DNA of 64,000 bases from an uncultured Prevotellaceae bacterium (GCA_947305005.1 CAMZCM010000002.1:186001-250000); one strand, 5' to 3'; shown: positions 44,008 through 53,445, counted from the stretch's first letter. Program-made: numbers and translations. Notes: generated by a model not told the origin, from the sequence alone.

Positions 44008-44897
44008 GCAAACAGTATTATCAAGTAGCGCTTCATCGGTTGTCGGTGTGCTTTGCTGACGGCTTAGATGGCGCAACGCTTATACCCTCGTTCTCGCCTT
44101 TCAGATGCGAGAAGGAGGGTTCTGTATTATTTGAGATGCAAGTGCGAGAGGGCTCAGCTCCTGACTTTTCTACGATGAATGAGATTGGCCAGTTTGATTG
44201 TGGCGGCGCCAATCATGGTGTCTATCAGGGAGTGGATGGCGGCTATGCTTTTGAGATTAGTCTGCCTGTCTGTGATGGCGGTACGCTGAGTTGTTGTATG
44301 ACCAGTAATGCCACCTTTACACAATGTGAGGCAGTCTTGACGGGAATGTCGTTGCGCCAACATCAGTTTGGTTTGAACAATGCCCTGATGATGGCCTATG
44401 CCTTTGCTGCTGCGACACAGGATACGCTTCTCATGCATGCTTCTGTCATCCGCCACGCTGGTTATGGCTATCTCTTCACGGCGCCCAGCGGAACGGGGAA
44501 GAGCACCCATACACATCTGTGGTACCAATATATTCCAGGTTGCGACCTGATGAATGATGACAATCCCGTGGTACGCATCGTGGATGGCGAGGTTCGTATC
44601 TTCGGTTCTCCCTGGAGCGGTAAGACGCCCTGCTATCGAAATATCGATGCCCCCGTAGGTGCCATCACGCGCATTGAACAGAAGCCGGAGAATAGCATCC
44701 GGCGGATGGCACCAGTGGAAGCGTTTGCTACCTTATTGCCTGCGGTAAGCTCCATGAAATGGGATCGTCGCGTTTATAATGGTATCTGTCAGTGCATATC
44801 AACACTATTAAATACTACGCCTGTCTTTTGGTTGGGCTGTCGGCCTGACGAAGAAGCTGCGAAAGTGTGCTATGAGGCGGTACATGTTACACGTTGA
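44004..44897 (+). CDS. HprK-like ATPase/kinase-fold protein
   Basis: A 297-residue soluble protein. The P-loop reads TAPSGTGKST (161-168, Lys166), followed by an acidic MNDDNPVVR (184-190) and GSPWSGKTP; HAS (145-147) precedes the loop. This is the HPr-kinase/PEPCK-like P-loop arrangement seen in HprK-related kinases, including those in lasso-peptide and PqqD-linked loci. The N-terminal ~130 residues are beta-rich and not recognised. It lacks the HprK N-terminal DRTGG domain, so it is probably not a carbon-catabolite HPr kinase. It sits between a secreted protein (4-bp overlap) and the S26-type peptidase gene (49 bp). Confidence 0.8.
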   Translation: MSKQYYQVALHRLSVCFADGLDGATLIPSFSPFRCEKEGSVLFEMQVREGSAPDFSTMNEIGQFDCGGANHGVYQGVDGGYAFEISLPVCDGGTLSCCMTSNATFTQCEAVLTGMSLRQHQFGLNNALMMAYAFAAATQDTLLMHASVIRHAGYGYLFTAPSGTGKSTHTHLWYQYIPGCDLMNDDNPVVRIVDGEVRIFGSPWSGKTPCYRNIDAPVGAITRIEQKPENSIRRMAPVEAFATLLPAVSSMKWDRRVYNGICQCISTLLNTTPVFWLGCRPDEEAAKVCYEAVHVTR

Positions 44898-44930
44898 CAC
44901 ATTAACACATTAACAATTTAACGAATTAAC
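44894..44930. repeat. Five-unit octamer array (TTAAC every 8 bp)
   Basis: TTGAC at 44894 then TTAAC at 44902, 44910, 44918 and 44926, an exact 8-bp period, covering the kinase-like gene's stop and most of the gap to the peptidase gene. Confidence 0.82.
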
Positions 44931-44946
44931 CCATTCCTGCATATCC

Positions 44947-45483
44947 ATGAAGCGTGTCATCAAAGCTATAGCTCGTTGGTTGGCTGCCCCTTGGCGACGT
45001 GTCAAGCAGCATCGCTATACAGATGCTGAGGCCGCTTCTATGCCTCGTATGGAGTTGCCTAACGACAAACTACTGCCGCTGGTTCGTCAATATGTGGCGC
45101 AGGGAGAAAAGGTCATCATCTCCGTGAAAGGTTATAGCATGAGACCTTTCCTGGAACACTTGCGCGACCGTGTGAAGCTGGCCCCTTGGACAGAGCTGCT
45201 GGTGGGCGATGCCGTGTTGGCGGAGATTGCTCCTGGCCGTTTCGTGCTTCATCGCATCATTGAGATCAATGGTGAACAACTGACGCTGATGGGTGATGGA
45301 AATGTGCGAGGTACTGAGCACTGTACAAAGGCGGATGTCTGTGGGGTCGTGACGGAATACCTGCGACCAAACGGACACGTACTGTTGGCGAGTGACAGGA
45401 AACTGCAAAGAAAAATCAGAATATGGCGACGGTTGTTGCCCATCCGGCGGTGGCTGCTGTTCATTTATAGAACGAGTGTGTAG
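44947..45483 (+). CDS. S24/S26-type signal-peptidase-like protein (Ser-His, SipW-like)
   Basis: A 178-residue protein. The nucleophile box is KGYSMRPFLE (Ser64), and the second box is FVLHRIIEINGEQLTLMGDGN (His102, Asp117), the Ser/His arrangement of archaeal and SipW-like signal peptidases rather than the Ser/Lys of bacterial LepB. There is no strong N-terminal membrane helix but a Trp- and Arg-rich start (WLAAPWRRVK). NCBI-type names for such proteins are S24/S26 family peptidase. Position between an HprK-like and a PqqD-like gene suggests it cleaves a peptide made or modified here. Active-site residues are inferred by alignment from memory. Confidence 0.8.
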   Translation: MKRVIKAIARWLAAPWRRVKQHRYTDAEAASMPRMELPNDKLLPLVRQYVAQGEKVIISVKGYSMRPFLEHLRDRVKLAPWTELLVGDAVLAEIAPGRFVLHRIIEINGEQLTLMGDGNVRGTEHCTKADVCGVVTEYLRPNGHVLLASDRKLQRKIRIWRRLLPIRRWLLFIYRTSV

Positions 45484-45524
45484 CCAAATGTAATTTGTAA
45501 ATCGTCAAATTGTAAAATTATAAG

Positions 45525-45791
45525 ATGAGAATCAAAAAAGGTTTTGAACTGAGAGAAGTCTGCGGCGAAGCGATTATCGTAGCACATGGATTGGAGAACA
45601 TTGATTTCTCCAAAATTATTAATCTGAATGAGAGCGCTGCTTATTTGTGGCGCTCAGTGGAAGGGAAGGACTTCGATGCTTCCACGTTGGCTAGCCTGCT
45701 CACTGAGGAATATGAGGTGGATGAGGCTACGGCCTTACGCGATGCTGAGAAGGTGATTGAAGACTGGCGCTCAGCCGGATTAGCTGAGTGA
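45525..45791 (+). CDS. PqqD-like (RRE-type) protein
   Basis: An 88-residue protein with the PqqD/RiPP recognition element pattern: GFELREVCGEAIIVAHG (beta strands), then NLNESAAYLWRSVEGKDF (helix), then a winged-helix end (LASLLTEEYEVDEATALRDA and the helix after it). Such domains bind leader peptides and hand them to modifying enzymes. It starts 41 bp after the peptidase gene and ends 18 bp before mtgA. No radical SAM enzyme, cyclase or obvious precursor is in the window. Confidence 0.85.
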   Translation: MRIKKGFELREVCGEAIIVAHGLENIDFSKIINLNESAAYLWRSVEGKDFDASTLASLLTEEYEVDEATALRDAEKVIEDWRSAGLAE

Positions 45792-45809
45792 TATCACAGG
45801 TTGAGCCTG

Positions 45810-46502
45810 ATGAAGCTGTTTCAACGCATACAGAAAATCCTGCGGTGGCTTTTTATTCTTTTCTTTGCCACCAGCATCGGTAGTGTTATTCTCTACCGTT
45901 GGCTGCCTGTATATGTGACCCCTTTAATGGTTATCCGATGTGTCCAACAAGTGGGTCGTGGTGAACAGATTCGTTTGCATCATCATTGGGTTCCGTTGGA
46001 GGAAATGTCAAAATATATGCCTGTGGCAGTGATGGCCTCTGAGGATCAGCGCTTTCTGGAACATCATGGTTTTGATTTTGATGCGATTGGACAAGCGTGG
46101 CAGGAACATCAGCGTGGAAAGCGGCAGCGTGGTGGAAGCACTATCAGTCAGCAGACAGCCAAGAATGTCTTCCTATGGCCCAGTCATTCGTGGGTACGTA
46201 AGGGACTGGAGGTCTATTTTACAAGTTTGATTGAACTAGTCTGGGGTAAGCAGCGGATTATGGAAGTCTATCTGAATTCTATTGAAATGGGAGATGGCAT
46301 TTATGGGGCAGAAGCTGTAGCCCAATTGCATTTCGGATGCTCGGCGGTGCAGCTTACGCGTCCTCGTTGTGCCCTCATTGCGGCTACCTTGCCGAATCCG
46401 TTGCGTTATAGTAGTAAAAATCCGAGTAATTATATACTCAAGCGACAGACTTGGATTATGCGGCAGATGAAACATATTAACCTTTTAACTAATGAGCAAT
46501 GA
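45810..46502 (+). CDS. mtgA: Monofunctional peptidoglycan transglycosylase
   Basis: A 230-residue GT51 enzyme that polymerises lipid II glycan. ATG 45810 is preferred over TTG 45801. One N-terminal helix (about 11-30), then catalytic motif 1 [15 protein letters not shown] (Glu78) and motif 2 [17 protein letters not shown], and [20 protein letters not shown]. No transpeptidase domain, so it matches MtgA. It follows the PqqD-like gene and overlaps the plug gene by 4 bp (ATGA), suggesting an envelope-linked operon. Confidence 0.94.
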   Translation: MKLFQRIQKILRWLFILFFATSIGSVILYRWLPVYVTPLMVIRCVQQVGRGEQIRLHHHWVPLEEMSKYMPVAVMASEDQRFLEHHGFDFDAIGQAWQEHQRGKRQRGGSTISQQTAKNVFLWPSHSWVRKGLEVYFTSLIELVWGKQRIMEVYLNSIEMGDGIYGAEAVAQLHFGCSAVQLTRPRCALIAATLPNPLRYSSKNPSNYILKRQTWIMRQMKHINLLTNEQ

Positions 46503-47746
46503 GAAGGTTGCTGTTGTTCTTGGGTAATATATTGCTTGCGTTGAGTTCTGTGATGGCGCAACAGACACGAAGCCTTTCCGAAGAGATTCATACCGTGCGT
46601 GTTGTCGTGGATGACGATTCGCTGTTGCCGCCTATAGCTTCTTTGGACAGCCGTGTGGAAATCAGTTTTGATAGTTTCTCGCACACCTACACGCGTTATA
46701 TATATAAGGTGGAACTTTGTCAGGCAGACTGGACTCCTGTCACTGATTTGTTTGAAAGTGATTGGCTGGAAGGATTCAATGGGCGTCCCATTGAGGACTA
46801 TGAGACGAGTTTCAATACTACCGTGCTCTACACACATTATAGTTTCTCCTTCCCAAATGAAGACGTGCGTCTGAAACTGCCTGGAAATTATCGGGTGCAA
46901 GTGTTTGTTGATGAGAATGATGCGGATGAGGAACCCGTCTTGGAGGCTTGTTTTTCACTCTATCGTCCAGAAATGAAAATTGCGGCGCAAGTCAGCACGA
47001 ATACAGACATCGATTTCAACCAAAAGCATCAGCAAGTGTCTTATAGCTTAGGCTATGGTACGCGACATGTCGTTGACCCACAGCGCGAATTGAAGACTGT
47101 AGTGATGCAGAACCGTCGTTGGGACACGGCTGTCATCAACTTACCGCCGAATATGCAGACATCGGTTGGGGCGGAATGGAACCATCGTCGGGATTTGATT
47201 TTTGATGCAGGCGCTGAGTTTCATAAGTTTGAAATCCTGGATGTTCATCGCAATGGCATGAATATCGATCATATCGCTTGGATTGAGGGAAGCTATCATG
47301 CAACTTTGTTTCCAGTTTCTCCTCAGCGTAACTATACGTCAGATGAAGATGTCAACGGTAACTATGTTATTCGTCACAGTGGGGACGGGGATAATGATAT
47401 AGAGTGTGAGTATGTGTTCGTTCACTTCCTCCTGCAGACACCTCGGTTACCGGGTGGTGATGTTTATGTCTGTGGTCTATGGACTGACGGCTTCCCAGAT
47501 CCACGATGTAAAATGCATTATGACGAATCGGAGCAATCCTATGAATGTGGTTTGTTGCTGAAACAAGGTTATTATAACTATCAGTTTCGTCAACTCGTAG
47601 ATGGAAAGGGGCGGACAGAACGGACAGAAGGAGATTTCTATCAAACAGAAAACGAATATATTATCTTAGTCTATCATCGTCCGCAAGGAGCACGCTATGA
47701 TGCACTTGTGGGGTATCAGAAATTGACAGCACATGGAACTTATTAG
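46499..47746 (+). CDS. Type IX secretion system plug protein (DUF5103 family)
   Basis: A 415-residue secreted protein with signal peptide [20 protein letters not shown]. It is related to the family first named DUF5103 and later recognised as a T9SS plug that blocks the SprA translocon (family knowledge). Family-typical stretches are [58 protein letters not shown] and [20 protein letters not shown]. Two beta-sandwich halves are expected. It overlaps mtgA and the next gene, so these three are co-transcribed. It is evidence that the organism has a T9SS. Confidence 0.88.
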   Translation: MRRLLLFLGNILLALSSVMAQQTRSLSEEIHTVRVVVDDDSLLPPIASLDSRVEISFDSFSHTYTRYIYKVELCQADWTPVTDLFESDWLEGFNGRPIEDYETSFNTTVLYTHYSFSFPNEDVRLKLPGNYRVQVFVDENDADEEPVLEACFSLYRPEMKIAAQVSTNTDIDFNQKHQQVSYSLGYGTRHVVDPQRELKTVVMQNRRWDTAVINLPPNMQTSVGAEWNHRRDLIFDAGAEFHKFEILDVHRNGMNIDHIAWIEGSYHATLFPVSPQRNYTSDEDVNGNYVIRHSGDGDNDIECEYVFVHFLLQTPRLPGGDVYVCGLWTDGFPDPRCKMHYDESEQSYECGLLLKQGYYNYQFRQLVDGKGRTERTEGDFYQTENEYIILVYHRPQGARYDALVGYQKLTAHGTY

Positions 47747-48395
47747 ACATTTTTTTCAGGAGATGGGCGCTATGCTCAGCATTCCATGGTCCTTTGTTAT
47801 CTTGGAACTGATTGGAACACTGGCCGGTGCCGTATCAGGTGCCCGTCTGGCTTCTGCCAAGCAATTTGATTTGTTTGGAGCGCTGATTGTCGGTATCGCT
47901 ACAGCTTGCGGAGGCGGAACAATCCGAGATTTGATGATAGGTAAACCGCCTTTCTGGCTCGAAGATCCCATCTTTCTCCTGACGTGTATCTTCGGTCTTG
48001 TTTGGGTCATTATCTTTCGCAAGTGGCTGGTGCGTCAGAATAATACATGGTTCATCTTCGACTGCATTGGTTTCTCGCTCTTTAATGTCATCGGTATTGA
48101 GAAATCTCTGGGTTTGGGCTTCCCCACCTGGGCGGCTATCTGTTTGGGGTGTATCACGGGTGCCGGCGGTGGTGTGATGAGAGATATCTTAATCAATGAG
48201 GTTCCGCTGATTTTCCGTAAGGAAATCTATGCGACCTGCTGTCTCGCTGGTGGCGTTGTTTATGTTTTCTTCCTGCGCATGGGTTGGACACCTGAGGGTT
48301 GTGCCCTTCTCTCCTGTACGGTGGCAATCACTATCCGTATGCTGGCTGTCAAATACCATTGGAGCCTTCCCTATGTGAAAGGCATTGAAGAATAA
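47733..48395 (+). CDS. TRIC-type cation channel family protein (UPF0126)
   Basis: A 220-residue polytopic membrane protein with two UPF0126/TRIC repeats (about 25-105 and 110-195). Gly-rich signature segments FGALIVGIATACGGGTIRDL and GCITGAGGGVMRDILINEVP lie at matching positions in each repeat. Seven helices are expected. Homologues form trimeric potassium-permeable channels; the physiological role here is unknown. The ATG at 47733 overlaps the plug gene by 14 bp. Confidence 0.9.
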   Translation: MELIRHFFQEMGAMLSIPWSFVILELIGTLAGAVSGARLASAKQFDLFGALIVGIATACGGGTIRDLMIGKPPFWLEDPIFLLTCIFGLVWVIIFRKWLVRQNNTWFIFDCIGFSLFNVIGIEKSLGLGFPTWAAICLGCITGAGGGVMRDILINEVPLIFRKEIYATCCLAGGVVYVFFLRMGWTPEGCALLSCTVAITIRMLAVKYHWSLPYVKGIEE

Positions 48396-48397
48396 CA

Positions 48398-48430
48398 ATA
48401 AAGCCCCGCTGATTGGCGGGGCTTTATCAT
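48398..48430. terminator. Bidirectional hairpin between convergent genes
   Basis: ATAAAGCCCCGC pairs with GCGGGGCTTTAT around TGATTG. It lies between the TRIC gene and the ompA-like gene. Confidence 0.82.
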
Positions 48431-48449
48431 TTGTCTATTGAGCTAAAGC

Positions 48450-49166
48450 TTATTGCAGAGTTCCTGCTTCAGCAGCCTTGATCATGGCGTCGCTAGCATA
48501 GAGATAAACCTCTACGCGACGGTTCTGAGCCTGACCGGCAGCTGTGCTGTTGTCAGCGACGGGGTTGCTCTCGCCGAGACCGGCCACTTCCTTAATCTGG
48601 GAGTTCTGAACGCCCTGAGCAAGCAGGTAATTGTTCACAGCCTGTGCGCGCTGCAGAGAGAGAGCTTGGTTCTTCTGTGCACTAACAGCGGCAGAACTGC
48701 CCTTCCAACCTTGGTTGTCGGTGTAGCCGACAATGCCAACATTCATGTCCGTGTTGACTTTCAGCACGTTGTTGGCAAACTGGGTGAGTGAGCTCTGAGC
48801 AGAAGCATTCAGGACAGACTTTCCAGTCTGGAAGAGAATACCGCTGTCGAAGGTCACCTTCACAGCCTGATAGCCGTTAGCGTCGGTAACGCTTTCTACT
48901 TGTGCATTAGCCACTTGCTCAGCAGCTTTCTTGGCCTTGTCCATCTTCTGACCAATGAGCAGGCCTGCACCAGTACCTAAGACAGCACCAGCAGCACCAC
49001 CAATGGCAGCACCTTTGCCGTTACCTACCAAAGCGCCGAGAGCAGCACCGAGAGCAGCACCACTGGTACCGCCGATAATACCACCCTTAGCGGTGTTAGA
49101 CATACCGCAGGAATTCAGCATCAAAGCTGCTGAGAGCGCGATTGCATAAAATTTTAGACCTTTCAT
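48450..49166 (-). CDS. OmpA-family lipoprotein with glycine zipper
   Basis: A 238-residue lipoprotein (MLNSCG, Cys20). After the lipobox comes a glycine-zipper membrane segment (about 28-72, rich in GG-I-I-GG-TSG, ALGALVGNGKGAAIGG, LGTGAGLLIG). The C-terminal OmpA domain (about 105-225) has FDSGILFQTGKSVLNASAQ and the peptidoglycan-binding end GLGESNPVADNSTAAGQAQN, with NRRVEVYLY. It would anchor peptidoglycan to the outer membrane. It has its own -7 box (TACTTTTG, minus, 49226-49219). Confidence 0.92.
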   Translation of the reverse strand: MKGLKFYAIALSAALMLNSCGMSNTAKGGIIGGTSGAALGAALGALVGNGKGAAIGGAAGAVLGTGAGLLIGQKMDKAKKAAEQVANAQVESVTDANGYQAVKVTFDSGILFQTGKSVLNASAQSSLTQFANNVLKVNTDMNVGIVGYTDNQGWKGSSAAVSAQKNQALSLQRAQAVNNYLLAQGVQNSQIKEVAGLGESNPVADNSTAAGQAQNRRVEVYLYASDAMIKAAEAGTLQ

Positions 49167-49218
49167 AATAAATAGAATTTAATGAATAAATAATTTAATT
49201 GTTCACCTTTTTCAAATG

Positions 49219-49226
49219 CAAAAGTA
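49219..49226 (-). promoter_or_regulatory. Predicted -7 box for the OmpA-like lipoprotein
   Basis: TACTTTTG on minus, 52 bp before the start. A TTTG lies at 49253-49250, 23 bp upstream, slightly too far. Confidence 0.45.
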
Positions 49227-49290
49227 CATAATTTCTTGTTATGATGAATCAAAACAGGTTAATTTATGCATTTCTTTGACGATATTTCAC

Positions 49291-49298
49291 TAACTTTG
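49291..49298 (+). promoter_or_regulatory. Predicted -7 box for proS
   Basis: TAACTTTG on plus, 31 bp before the proS ATG. Confidence 0.5.
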
Positions 49299-49329
49299 CG
49301 CCGCAAAAAAATAGAATAGCATCATAGTT

Positions 49330-50811
49330 ATGGCAAAAGAGCTTAAAAATCTGACAAAACGTAGCGAAAATTATTCGCAATGGTATAATGAATTAGTGGT
49401 TAAGGCTGATCTCGCAGAACAGAGTGACGTCCGTGGTTGTATGGTCATCAAGCCTTATGGCTATGCCATTTGGGAAAAGATGCAACGCATACTTGATGAT
49501 ATGTTCAAGCAGACGGATGTACAGAATGCATACTTCCCCTTGCTTATCCCCAAGAGCTTCCTTTCTCGTGAGGCTGAGCATGTCGAGGGCTTCGCTAAGG
49601 AATGTGCTGTTGTCACACACTATCGTCTGAAAACAAATGAAACACATGATGGCGTGGTGGTTGACCCTGAAGCAAAATTAGAAGAGGAACTTATTATTCG
49701 TCCTACATCTGAGACCATCATATGGAATACGTTCAAGAACTGGATTCACAGTTATCGTGACCTGCCGCTGCTCGTTAATCAATGGTGTAACGTGATGCGT
49801 TGGGAGATGCGTACTCGTCTCTTCCTTCGTACTGCTGAGTTCCTATGGCAGGAAGGCCATACGGCTCATGCTACCCGTGAGGAGGCAGAAGAGCGTGCTC
49901 GAATGATGTTGAAAGTATATGCCGATTTCGCAGAGAAAGTGATGGCTGTGCCTGTCATGCAGGGTGTCAAGAGTGAGACCGAGCGCTTTGCCGGTGCTCT
50001 TGATACTTATACTATTGAGGCAATGATGCAGGATGGTAAGGCTCTGCAGAGTGGTACCAGCCATTTCCTCGGACAGAACTTCGGTAAGGCCTTTGGCGTA
50101 CAATTCATCAATCAAGAGAATGAGTTGGAATATGCCTGGGCTACCTCATGGGGCGTATCAACCCGTTTGATGGGGGCTTTGATTATGACGCATTCTGATG
50201 ATAATGGTCTCGTGCTGCCGCCCGCTTTGGCTCCTATTCAGGTCGTGCTGATTCCTATTTATAAGACTGATGACCAGTTGGCTGCTATCCGTGAGAAGTT
50301 GGCAGCTATTGCTGCTGACCTCAAGGCTATGGGCATCAGCGTGAAGTTGGATGACAACGACCAGAAGCGTCCTGGCTTCAAGTTCGCTGACTACGAGCTC
50401 AAGGGTATTCCCGTGCGTCTCGTCATGGGTGGTCGCGACCTTGAACAGAACACCATTGAGGTGATGCGTCGTGACACCTTAGAGAAGGAGACGGTGAGCT
50501 GCGACGGAATCGCAGCTCACGTAAAAGGTCTGCTAGATGACATGCAGACCGCGATTTTTGAGAAAGCTCGTAAGTATCGCGATGAGCGTATCTATGAATG
50601 TGAGGACTACGAGGAATTCAAGGAGCGCATCAAAGATGGTGGTTTCTTCCTCTGCCATTGGGACGGTACTCCTGAGACGGAAGCCAAGATCAAGGAGGAT
50701 ACGCAGGCTACCATTCGTTGCGTGCCCTTCGCCTTTGAGCAGACCCCTGGTACTGATATGGTTAGCGGTAAGCCTGCCAAGTATCGTGTCCTGATTGCGA
50801 GATCCTACTAA
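49330..50811 (+). CDS. proS: Prolyl-tRNA synthetase, short (archaeal/eukaryal-like) form
   Basis: A 493-residue class II synthetase charging tRNA-Pro. Motif 2 is [20 protein letters not shown] and motif 3 [20 protein letters not shown], with a catalytic loop [15 protein letters not shown] and the anticodon-binding domain about 285-395 ([20 protein letters not shown]). A C-terminal Zn-ribbon-like extension is present (ends ...[13 protein letters not shown]). It lacks the YbaK-like editing insert, as in other Bacteroidota. Its stop is 24 bp before the first of two MFS genes. Confidence 0.96.
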   Translation: MAKELKNLTKRSENYSQWYNELVVKADLAEQSDVRGCMVIKPYGYAIWEKMQRILDDMFKQTDVQNAYFPLLIPKSFLSREAEHVEGFAKECAVVTHYRLKTNETHDGVVVDPEAKLEEELIIRPTSETIIWNTFKNWIHSYRDLPLLVNQWCNVMRWEMRTRLFLRTAEFLWQEGHTAHATREEAEERARMMLKVYADFAEKVMAVPVMQGVKSETERFAGALDTYTIEAMMQDGKALQSGTSHFLGQNFGKAFGVQFINQENELEYAWATSWGVSTRLMGALIMTHSDDNGLVLPPALAPIQVVLIPIYKTDDQLAAIREKLAAIAADLKAMGISVKLDDNDQKRPGFKFADYELKGIPVRLVMGGRDLEQNTIEVMRRDTLEKETVSCDGIAAHVKGLLDDMQTAIFEKARKYRDERIYECEDYEEFKERIKDGGFFLCHWDGTPETEAKIKEDTQATIRCVPFAFEQTPGTDMVSGKPAKYRVLIARSY

Positions 50812-50835
50812 TTTGTTGCTTACATTCAACGGGTC

Positions 50836-52119
50836 ATGAGGTGGATTCCCTTCCTCTTTGTTGCTGAGGCCATTCCCAGCGCCATGATTACTTTCGTGGC
50901 GCTGTTGATGTTTCTCCAACAGGGTGTAGGGTGGGGGATGAGTACCTTTTTGTGTGGCTTGCTGACATTGCCTTGGATCTTCAAGTCGTTCCTTCGTGAG
51001 AAAGTGCGTCGTCGTGGACGCTTTGCAGATGTCCTGCGTCTGATTGAACTTTGCATCTTCCTGAGTCTCGTGGGCTTGGCGTTCAGCTTCACCTTCTACA
51101 ATTTCCGTGTGTGGCACGTCTTCGGGATCTTGTTTGTCCTGTGTTTCTTCTGTGCCTGGCACGAGTTGGTTGCTCGAATGTATTACGAAAGGATGTTGCG
51201 TCCGCGTGAGCAGCGTCTTTATAACACCCCGAAGATTTTCTTTTCACAGTCGTCTGTCGTCATCACTTATGGTGCTATGTTAATGGTGGTTGGCCTGTTG
51301 GAAATCTTCTATCACAACCGTCATCAGGCCGTTTCTCTTTCGTGGAGCACTTCCGTCTATATGCTGGCCGGCATTTATCTGGTGTTGCTTCTTTACAACT
51401 TGTTGATGTTGCGTCCCCCACGCATTGGGAACCAGCAGCAGGGTGAGTCTTTGCGTGCTGCCTTGCGTGCTGAGGTACGAGTGATAGACCGCATTGTGCA
51501 CCTGCGTCATTGGTGGGTGGTCATCCTTTGCCTCTTTTTTCTATTGTTGCCGCAGGCACTCATGTTCCATACGCGTGTACTCTTCCTTTTTTCCGCTCCT
51601 GCAGAAGGAGGTTTGGGATGCTCTCTTCTATGGATTGCTTTGGCACAGGGGACAGTTGGTGTGATAGCTTTTTCCGCTGGACTTGGCTATGGACATTGGC
51701 TAGAACGTACGAGACGCGTCTTCTCGTCCGTGAACACAGCTCATGTCGTCCTGCTCCTTTCTCCCTTTGTCTATTATCTGATGACGCAGTGGCCGCCTGC
51801 TAATCTGCCTGTGCTTTGTGTGGCTACGTTTGTAGCACAGTTCACCTTCGGCTTCGGTCTCAACGCCTGCATCCCTTATGTACGTTATCTTTCGGGTGAA
51901 CGTTATCGCAGCACCATCAATTATCTCTATATCCCCCTTGTAGCCCTCGTGATGTTCATACCCGTCTCTATATCAGGATGGTTGGTGAGATTGTTGGGCT
52001 TTGACCGTTTCTTTGCCTTAGATTCTTTGTTGGTTCTACCCGCCATCATTTCAGGTCTTTTCGGTTGGCATTTGGTCGAACAACAAAGGAAAAAAACATA
52101 TCATTATGCACGCAGATAA
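50836..52119 (+). CDS. MFS transporter, AmpG-like (first of pair)
   Basis: A 427-residue polytopic membrane protein with about 12 helices. The start RWIPFLFVAEAIPSAMITFV resembles the second transporter's RPYAWVPSLYIAEALPYVAV, so the two are paralogues. The AmpG/MFS character is inferred from topology and the pairing; no substrate motif is read. It lies 24 bp after proS and overlaps the next gene by 14 bp. It is more divergent than its neighbour, so its role is less sure. Confidence 0.78.
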   Translation: MRWIPFLFVAEAIPSAMITFVALLMFLQQGVGWGMSTFLCGLLTLPWIFKSFLREKVRRRGRFADVLRLIELCIFLSLVGLAFSFTFYNFRVWHVFGILFVLCFFCAWHELVARMYYERMLRPREQRLYNTPKIFFSQSSVVITYGAMLMVVGLLEIFYHNRHQAVSLSWSTSVYMLAGIYLVLLLYNLLMLRPPRIGNQQQGESLRAALRAEVRVIDRIVHLRHWWVVILCLFFLLLPQALMFHTRVLFLFSAPAEGGLGCSLLWIALAQGTVGVIAFSAGLGYGHWLERTRRVFSSVNTAHVVLLLSPFVYYLMTQWPPANLPVLCVATFVAQFTFGFGLNACIPYVRYLSGERYRSTINYLYIPLVALVMFIPVSISGWLVRLLGFDRFFALDSLLVLPAIISGLFGWHLVEQQRKKTYHYARR

Positions 52120-53374
52120 ATCATCCCGTCCTTACGCCTGGGTTCCATCATTGTATATTGCCGAGGCGTTGCCTTATGTGGCCGTAATGGTCATTGCCAC
52201 TACGATGTACAAACGTTTGGGATTGTCTAATACCGATCTCGCTCTCTATACATCATGGCTGTATCTTCCATGGGTGATCAAACCATTATGGAGCCCCTTC
52301 GTGGCAGCTATTAAAACCGAACGTTGGTGGGTGCTACTTATGCAGTTACTGGTTGGTGCTGGTTTTGCAGGCGTGGCCTTCACCCTGAATGCTCCTGTAT
52401 GGTTGCAAGGTTCTTTGGCTTTCTTCTGGCTGCTGGCTTTCGCCAGTGCCACCCATGACATTGCTGCCGACGGCCTATATATAATTGGTCTTGACACTCA
52501 TGATCAAAGTCTATATGTGGGCATTCGTTCCACCTTCTATCGGATTGGAACTATCTTTGGTCAGGGGCTTTTAGTGATGTTTGCCGGTTGGTTGGAGCGT
52601 TCTCAAACGGTTCCGATGGCTTGGAGCATCTCTTTTTTCGTCCTTGCGGCTCTCATGTTAGGCTTATGTCTGTGGCATAGCTTCTCCTTGCCAAAGGTGG
52701 CACCCCATGCTGAGGAGCAGACGCACCCCGATTCTTCCATCCTCCTGTCTTTCTGGTTGGCACTTAAGACGTTCTTTACTAAACCGCATATTCTTCCAGC
52801 TTTGCTTTTCATGCTTCTCTTTCGTTTTCCGGAGGGTCAGCTTGTGAAGATCGCCAATCCTTTCTTGTTGGACGACGTGGAAGTTGGTGGTTTGGGCTTG
52901 ACTACTGACGCTGTCGGCTTCATCTATGGAACCATTGGCATCATCGGTCTCACTGTCGGCGGCCTTTTGGGCGGCTGGTGTGTCTCTCGGCATGGGCTGA
53001 AGCGTTGGCTTTGGCCTATGGTTCTCAGTATTTCTCTTCCTGACCTCGTTTATGTCTATATGGCATCTGGAACTCCTTCCTTCTTCGCTGTTAACATCTG
53101 CGTGCTGATAGAGCAGTTCGGCTATGGCTTCGGCTTTACGGCTTATATGCTTTACCTCGTTTATTTCTCTCAGGGTGAGCGCTCAACCGCCGTATTTAGT
53201 ATTTGTACTGCCTTTCAGGCCTTGGGTATGATGATTCCCGGGATGTTGGCAGGTTGGATGGCCGACCATCTTGGCTATCTTAACTTCTTCTGGTGGGTTG
53301 TTGGCTGTTGTCTTGTTACGATAGCAGTCTCCGCTTTCATCAAGATTGATCCTCAATACGGAAAGAAATCGTGA
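52106..53374 (+). CDS. MFS transporter, AmpG-like (second of pair)
   Basis: A 422-residue, 12-helix transporter. IAEALPYVAVMVIATTMYKR and LSNTDLALYTSWLYLPWVIK match AmpG-type muropeptide transporters and related MFS proteins, and HDIAADGLYIIGL and the GIRSTFYRIGTIFGQGLLVM segment fit helices 4-5 of that group. It would import anhydro-muropeptides or a similar oligosaccharide. The overlap with the upstream paralogue suggests coupled expression, perhaps as a heteromeric or redundant pair. Confidence 0.85.
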   Translation: MHADKSSRPYAWVPSLYIAEALPYVAVMVIATTMYKRLGLSNTDLALYTSWLYLPWVIKPLWSPFVAAIKTERWWVLLMQLLVGAGFAGVAFTLNAPVWLQGSLAFFWLLAFASATHDIAADGLYIIGLDTHDQSLYVGIRSTFYRIGTIFGQGLLVMFAGWLERSQTVPMAWSISFFVLAALMLGLCLWHSFSLPKVAPHAEEQTHPDSSILLSFWLALKTFFTKPHILPALLFMLLFRFPEGQLVKIANPFLLDDVEVGGLGLTTDAVGFIYGTIGIIGLTVGGLLGGWCVSRHGLKRWLWPMVLSISLPDLVYVYMASGTPSFFAVNICVLIEQFGYGFGFTAYMLYLVYFSQGERSTAVFSICTAFQALGMMIPGMLAGWMADHLGYLNFFWWVVGCCLVTIAVSAFIKIDPQYGKKS

Positions 53375-53386
53375 TCGTTCTTTCAA

Positions 53387-53425
53387 CAGAATCCAGGCTC
53401 CATCAATCATGGAGCCTGGATTCTG
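53387..53425. terminator. Bidirectional intrinsic terminator
   Basis: A 16-bp perfect inverted repeat (CAGAATCCAGGCTCCA and its complement, 7-base loop) between the convergent MFS and CotH genes. Confidence 0.85.
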
Positions 53426-53445
53426 TTTGAAGGGATGATCGGTTT

